Source: Carex sylvatica (Eukaryota > Streptophyta > Magnoliopsida > Poales > Cyperaceae). From it: a stretch of DNA of 64,000 bases. The notes under the pieces were generated by a model. That model was given only the letters and a program-made list of their open reading frames with translations. It was not told the origin of the DNA and made no database searches. The position numbers were made by a program, and so were the translations under genes. Shown piece by piece: positions 57,061 through 64,000 of this stretch (positions within the stretch are counted from its first letter, which is position 1; each line of letters opens with the position of its first letter). The DNA lies in NCBI GenBank assembly GCA_964058845.1, contig CAXKVR010000195.1, forward strand, positions 124,001-188,000, in the 5' to 3' direction.

Positions 57061-60000
57061 TATTAGGTTATTAGATTGCCTTCTTCTCGTAGAAGATAAT
57101 ATATTATTATATAGACATACACATGCATTGGTGAGAGCTGAGCAGAGGCCGAGTGACTTCGTTCCGTCTTGTAATATAGGATATGGGACAGCTCGACAAC
57201 CATTGATACGGAATGAAATGAAGTCTTGTAGTATAGAAAATTTTATACTTATATTATATGTATAAACTTTGATTATATATCTTTTTCGATCATTTTACCA
57301 TTACGTGCGGGCTGGACTCAAGCCCTGAGGCATGAAATGATTCGGGAGTGATTCCCCCTTACATTAGGAGCTACATTGCCTAGAATGGAATTCCAAAGGC
57401 CGGACTCGAGCCTTGTGAAATTGTGATGTGGTGCACAAGGTCAGACTCAAGCCTTGATGCTCAGGGCCAGACTCGAGTCCTTGATCCTATTGATCTGGCC
57501 GGACAATAGAGTTCTCTCCTGCTCATGAGGGATGAGATTGACTTAATTTATGACTTGCATTATATGATTTATCCTATTTTATATGTTTGGTTGAAGAATC
57601 ATTTAGGCGAGATAAAACACGGAATTTAGGAAATAACCATCTGCTAGTGTGCTATTATCTTGTGGGCAATGCTCGATGTCATTTAGGCAATGTGTATCAT
57701 TGTGTCTCTGATCAAAGTACTTGGATTATATAGTATCGGATCTTCTAATCCTATTGGCACGGTATGGGGTGATTTACTTATTCCGTAGTATTATTATTTT
57801 GTACACACAGTGCTTTGGTACTGGATCATGGCATTGATTAAAAATGTTTACACACAGTGCTTTGGTACTGGATCATGGTATTATTCCGTAGTATTATTAT
57901 TTTGTACACACAGTGCTTTTATTATTATCCGCCATTGTATTTTTATTTTGGGTTTATTCCGCATGTTGGCATATTAGAATAACCGCATCATGGCATTGAT
58001 TAAAAATGTTTTATTTTTATTAGATATTGAGATAGGTTCACACATGTGCATATTTAATTACAATCATAGCTGTACGCAATTTATAAATAAAAATACTTTT
58101 ACTATAGAGGATCCCTCAATTCTGGGTCACATACTTGGCAATTTGTCGCTCACCCACAAGTTGTTTTGTAGGTTTTAGGTATAGAGTCTGGTGATCCACA
58201 ACACGAGATGTCAGGAGCTGTTCATAATGGCCATGTTGCTTGATTAGTTAGGGTTAGGCTTTGATTAGGTTCACGAGTCCCGTATTTGCTATTTTATTAT
58301 ATCCGGGATCAATAGATCATGTATCCCCTTCACTAGATTATGTTATTTTGGATATGACATGGACTGGATTGTACTATATGCATGTTTATTTATTTACTAT
58401 GTGACTGACGCTTGATATTTTATATTTCACTTCCGTTATTTATTATTGGAAAAAAAATTTTATGCCACCCCAAAACTTGAAAAATACCAAATTGCCATCT
58501 CAAAACTTAAAATTATCAAATTGCCACTCCAAAATCATTCAAATTATGAAATTGCCCCATTTATACATCTAATATACATATTTAATTAATTTTATTCTGA
58601 AAAGTGTTGTATAAAACATATTTTTGTATTTCCTATTTTACCCTTCAATTCATATGATAAAAGTTATAACTTAATTCTCCAGTTCCTTCAGATCCGACCC
58701 CTTCGCCTCGCCTTCCCTACGCCTCTCTTTAACCATCCCGTCTCCTCCTGCTCCTCTCATCCACCCCTATTGTCCTTGCCATCGGTGCTTGAAATTGAGA
58801 CAGAAGTTGCGATTGTGCAGTTTAAGAAGCAGGGAAAAAATGGACAGCAATTATCTCCGGTAAATTCAGAATTGGGAAGAGGTTTCTCAGAATTTACAGG
58901 TATTTCAGAGGAGCTGTTTGGAAGGCTGCAGGTGATACTGTCGTGCTAACCGATTTCATTGAGGAGAGAAATGAGCTTTTTAGTAGATACTGGTAAGGCA
59001 TCAGCATGTCTAAAGAGGGGGCGAAACTTCTTACTATGAGACCCTCAACCTTTATTTATTCACAAAATGGACAAGGCGGTATTTAGTTTAAGATAGGACA
59101 AGTTGATTTTTTTTCTAAGTAGGCTGTTTTATTTTTCTTCAGATTGTCAGAAGGCATTGTTAGACTACAATTTCGTTTATCCTATATGTAGGGTGCAGAA
59201 AGTTGCACGGGTTAGGTTAGCTAACGGTGCGGATTATATGTAGGAATGGAAATGCTCTCGCATGGATTCAATGCTCTGATTCTCCAAATGAACATGAGCA
59301 GCGCACCGAACTCGGGGCATTCATTGTTTGACTTCTTCCTGCTTTCTTTCTGGTTCACTCTTGTGACGGACCTACGTTCATTATCAGTTCGTCGGGATTT
59401 TATTATTTTATTGTGGTGACGTTTAACTCACAACGGGTGCAAGCCCCACCATTAATTAAATCAGAAAGACCTTTCGAGTCAAGCTGAACACCTCGTTCAT
59501 TCCAGAATTTGTGCATATTGGTTGTGAACTAAGTAATGAGACTAAAATGGCTCATGTATTGTCATTTTTTTGTCATATGGTTAGTTCTCAATTGATTTGG
59601 ACATGATTCGGACATTTATCTTGGTCCTATGTGCTAATGTATGTGCATTTATATTTTTAAAGTATATGGATATGCATCGAAGCATCATTTGTATATTTTA
59701 AACTTAAGAAGACATATTCAAATATCATTTCTATATAAAAATATGTCAATAGAGAGATATTTTGGTCATTTTAGATTATGAATGAAACTTGGATATGTTC
59801 AATTACTACTTAAAATTGTAGATAATTGAATTTAGATTCATTTGGAACTAGTTTGAGTCAATTTGGACTTAGAACAAAGAAGTTATGGCCAAAAAGGACT
59901 GAAAAGAGCTTGTTTATGAAGTTTTTGTACTTTCAGGGACATATTTGTAAACTCTAGGGATCTGGGGCTGTAATTTGAGCTTTTTACAGCGTCTGGAATG

Positions 60001-63000
60001 AAAATTGAACTTCCAAGGGCCCATTTAAGAGGACTTTTATGCTTCCAGGGGCCTTTTAGTAATTATTCAGGGACTGCGCTATATATTTCATATAGTAAGA
60101 AGGATGTGAACAAAGGGTTCTATTTAAAAGTTTTGGGCCTTGAGATTTGGGTTTTACGCCTTTGAGGTGTGCACTGGGACTTTAACAAGTGTGTATACCC
60201 TTAGATCTTCATCGAATGAGCTTTAGGATTCGTGCTAGATCTATTTAATTCATTGATTGACTGACTACAGGGTCCCATTGTACAGTAAACGGTTAATTGA
60301 GTTTGAATGTGGGCCGTTTGATCAAATGAATGATTTAGAATTCGTGTAACCCGATAAGAACTTAGGGTTCTTCTCCGATTGAACTGGGGTTCGGGGTTCC
60401 GGCTGATTCCGGCCATCAGAAAACAGGAGTAATCTTCTTACCATCAGAAAACTATTGGTACCATTATCGACCGTCGACGGCCTTCAAGGACGGGGGCTTG
60501 AGGTTGAAGAGGGTTTATCGGCACCGATAAGGTTTCAAGCCGATTCCTTCTGATTTATATGCGTTTTTCTTCAAAAAATTGATCATTTGAAGTCATATAG
60601 ACATATATGAATGACCAGAAGCATCAATGTTATGTTTAATTGAGCCCTGGGCATGATTCAGTTTCAAATGTCTTGATTCCAGTACCGGCTTGGCACCAAT
60701 GATCGGTATGAGTGGTTTCAAGTTGAGTCAAACATACAGAAAGGTTATTTAAACCATTTAAAAGAACTTAGAACAATACAGAAGCATTAGATTGGTCTAT
60801 ATTGAGTTCTGATCAAATTTAGGTCATGCAACCATGCCTTTCAGATTTTATTTAAATCATTTCCTCATGAATTTGGTACATGAGCTGTGAATTTTATTTC
60901 ACAGGGTTAAAGTGATATGTATCAATGATTTTTGTTCAAAATTTTACATTTTTTTCTGAGCATTATTTCTCAGTTAATTGTCTTGAATAATATGAAGGGT
61001 TTGCTGGTAATTTTACCAAATTAAATTCAGACTTTTACTTTTTTTCTTAATGCTGAACTTTGGAAAATCATAACTAATTGTAGAAAATCCAAAAATTATG
61101 AAATTAATGTCCATTTCATGTGTTTTTGAATGCTCTACACAGCCATGGAATTCATTTCTCAGATTGGTTATCAGACTGGTTCAGACTTGCTATTCTATCA
61201 GCAGAGGTCAATTAATGCATTTCCATGCATACCATTGTACCAGTTAGGCATATAAGGCCATTTGTTGCTGTGTCCTTGCTTGGTTTAATACCAGGGACTG
61301 TTTCAAGTGCTTGTGCCATGATAGGGGGTCTAGTTTAGGCTTCGAACCTATTTTGACAGCCTCAAGGTACTGTTTTCACACCAGTAACAAGAGAAATGAA
61401 GGTCCAAGGTCCAAAAAATCATCAAATCATCTTTTTAATATTTTTAAAACATATCAGAATTTGAAAAGTTGCAGGGAAGCCCCTGGTTTTCTGAAAATCA
61501 TGTTTTTAAGCATGTTTACTTGATTAAAAGGGGATATCATTGAAACTTCTTGGGTTTAAAGGTGCAAATGATATATAACAACCATTGTTGTTGCCTTTTT
61601 GCACTTTAGACCTTAGTTTCTCATTATTTACAAATAAACCCTTGAAAAATCAAGCATAACTTCATCATTCCTCTGGACAAATAACCCCTCCCAAGTAAAC
61701 ATTATGTTGAAGACTGTAAAGGATGCCAGCTGGCTCACTTTAAACAGATCTTGTGTGTTTATTTTTTTTATTTAAATCACTTTATTTCCCATTTTTAATC
61801 ATTTTTATAAAGAGATTTAAAAGGATCTGATGAGCAAGGATGCCAGCTGGCTCACTACACTCATCTCAGCCCCAATCTATCTATTTATAAAAAGGATCAA
61901 GGGAGGCAAAAAAGAAGAGAAGTGTAAAAAGATACAAGAAAAACATGTTTAAATGAGATTTTTACAAAAGGTTTGCATTGAAACAGTAAAGTTTTGTATT
62001 TTGAATGTTTATATACATTTTTATGTATATTTGGATGATTTTAGAAGAAACACCAAAGAATAAACAGAAAGGAAGGATAAAATGCAAAAGAAAACAACAA
62101 CATTCGAGGGAAAAGCTTTATTTCATGAAGTATATATTTACAAAACATTGGCCATCCATGGCCTACATCTCTTCAGTCTATTATTACCTATTAAGAGGGT
62201 TGCTATAGGAAGAAGAGAGAGAAGAAGAAGCCATGTATCATGCAGCTGAGGTGGTTTCATCATGTCCCTCAACTGTTTGATCTACGGTCATGCTTGATTG
62301 GCTTCATTCCATGCGCATATTTGGCATAAGCTGTCCAATAAGGTTTTAACATGTCATTGATCCTGTGTTGGAGTGTTTCCAGCCTTTGATTTGTATTGGA
62401 GGCATCAAATGGCATCACAGCCCTTGGCTTACTGCCATATGAAAAGGGTGTGATGAAATGCATGCTCCTACTGTGCAGGAGAAGATTCCTCTAATTTGGA
62501 CTGACTTCAGATCCTTATAACACGTATACATGGGGACCAGAAGAGGTATTATTATTAACAGCCATATCCATTTATCTTGTTATTATGCGCACTGTAATAG
62601 TAGCCTTTCATGCGGCATCCTATTATATGACACTTTGCATCAAATTCACATTGCAGTTGGCATCGTACTATGTTTAGAGAGTCCCCTTCGAAATATTACA
62701 ACTAAATTTGGGTCATAGCCCGAGTTCTCATCCTCATCCTTCCTTCCTCCTCGGCTGAAATCAGAGCTTGTGAGAAGACCATTTCTTTTGAAATTCGGGT
62801 AGACAACAGAGGGTAAGGCCATCTTCTCAATTCAATTGAGCTTCAGTTCAATCCCTATCCAATTTGATAGAATTCTGAACTCAGAATCGGGTTAATGGCT
62901 AAGGAGAGAGGGGTAAAGAGGTTGTCAGGCCATGGGGCCCACATGTCGGCGATCCTGACATATCTTATTTCTCTCTTTCATCCCTCTATTTATTTTGTTT

Positions 63001-64000
63001 GTATTTGGTTTTCCGTGAACCATAGCACTGACATCATCTTTCAAAGCGCTTCGGTTTGGTGAGCCAAGCCTATGCAGGCTGGAGGGTTCAAAGGCGCTAA
63101 GTGCCTGGATTTTAATTCTATTGTGTATTCTAGATACACTCGGTCTTCGATGAATCGATTCATTGACAGCACGGTTCACAGAGTTCAATATCCATGAACC
63201 ATGTCTGCCTATGTCAACATCTCAGCGAAATCATCACAGGGAGACTGACGTGTGGGCCATATTGTTCAGGACTTGCCTTGCTTTCCCAATCTACACCCAT
63301 GCTGATTGGATTAATGCTAGAGGTACATGGGGTGAGGTGGCACCAATCAGAATCCGCCATGTCAGCATGATTTTAAAAAATCCATAACTCTTCAACCATT
63401 TTGAGTTAGGAAGCGTATAATATATCAAAATTCATGGTTTCACATGTAGAATATTATCATGAATTCTAACATGCTATTTTTCATTCATCTTGGAGAGCCT
63501 TCATGCTATCTGGCATTTTTCAAGCATTTAAATATTGTCAATTTTCTATTTGTTTATTTAGCACCATTTTAGGGTACAACACTATATTTATTCACTTCAA
63601 TTTTCATAGCTTGCTTCTTGCTTCAATCAGAGGCATCTATCATATCATAGCCAATTTGCAATTATAGTTGTTTCTGTTACCGCAATGTTTGTTGTTGCCG
63701 TTTGAATAATGAGTCAAGTAATTTGGGCAAGATTCTTTACAATATGTAAATGAGTAAATCTAAATGAAATAATATGTCTTCAATTTTCTTTGATGTTTTG
63801 CAAAATATTCTCCAGCTAATAATTACTTTCATATATTATTATTTTTGTAAATAAGGCATGGTCTCATTTTATAGAAGGCATGATCTGCTTTTGCAAAATA
63901 TTCTCCCAAATGTGATCTGTTTGATAGAAGGCATGATCTATTTTTTATATCTCAATTGGCTTAATGTAGATATTTCTTAATTTGATATGCACCTTCTTAA
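57061..64000. other. Region without recognised genes
   Basis: Mixed sequence with somewhat higher GC than the AT-rich spacers. Local duplications occur at 57780-57920 (GTACACACAGTGCTTTGGTA and TTATTATTTTGTACACAC recur). A run of near-identical AAATTGCCA phrases lies at 58465-58560, and the 21-base AAGGATGCCAGCTGGCTCACT occurs at 61719 and 61836. A CT-rich, exon-like stretch lies at 58680-58800. Frames such as 62269-62463 (-) are short and show no domain. It may contain old retroelement sequence, but I could not identify LTRs, a primer site or pol motifs. Confidence 0.4.

Noticed and set aside
62269..62463. Minus-strand frame with KYAHGMKPIKHDRRSNS as a possible retroelement fragment
   Set aside because: Too short and I recognise no gag, pol or env motif; no LTR pair around it.

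Overview
The window is nuclear DNA of a flowering plant, most likely a eudicot. It has AT-rich, intron-containing genes of plant-only families (RopGEF/PRONE, DUF4378, plant mobile domain) among plant DNA transposons and LTR retroelements. There are no operons, ribosome binding sites, CRISPR arrays or rRNA genes, and I saw no tRNA gene. I cannot name the species.

Host genes lie at the two sides of a transposon-rich island. On the left are the 3' end of a DUF4378/TRM-like gene (+, ends 589) and, convergent with it, a complete seven-exon RopGEF gene (-, 5658 to 1845). A small intronless gene of unknown function (-, 26364 to 26041) lies inside the island. On the right are a two-exon gene of unknown function (+, 38220-38809), an eight-exon mitochondrial carrier gene with a long N-terminal extension (-, 42678 to 39990), and a 17-exon peroxisomal-type acyl-CoA thioesterase II with an N-terminal cyclic-nucleotide-binding-like domain (-, 51326 to 45276). 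From about 51.4 kb to the end I find no convincing gene.

The island (7.05-36.6 kb) is a stack of elements. (1) An 11.5-kb hAT element (7055-18599) has an intact 8-bp target duplication. Its decayed transposase gene is split by a young 5.5-kb non-autonomous Athila/Tat-like LTR element (10411-15926; 5-bp duplication, tRNA-Asp primer site, gag only). (2) A short hAT-type MITE and a 1.1-kb foldback element follow. (3) A cluster of palindromic MITEs sits in (TA)n tracts; relatives lie in RopGEF and thioesterase introns and at 56 kb. (4) A left-truncated CACTA element has a Transposase_24-type pseudogene. (5) A complete 8.7-kb Mutator-like element (26745-35425) has a perfect 9-bp duplication and about 235-bp TIRs. 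It carries a MuDR-type transposase gene and, facing it, a multi-exon plant-mobile-domain (PMD) gene. (6) A copia-like LTR remnant closes the island.

The best candidate for an unusual system is the MULE with its paired transposase and PMD genes. Next come the palindromic MITEs that share a core but differ at their outer ends, and the gag-only LTR element with regularly repeated motifs in its LTRs. Exon coordinates were derived by hand from splice dinucleotides, reading-frame continuity and remembered family motifs; no alignment was run.
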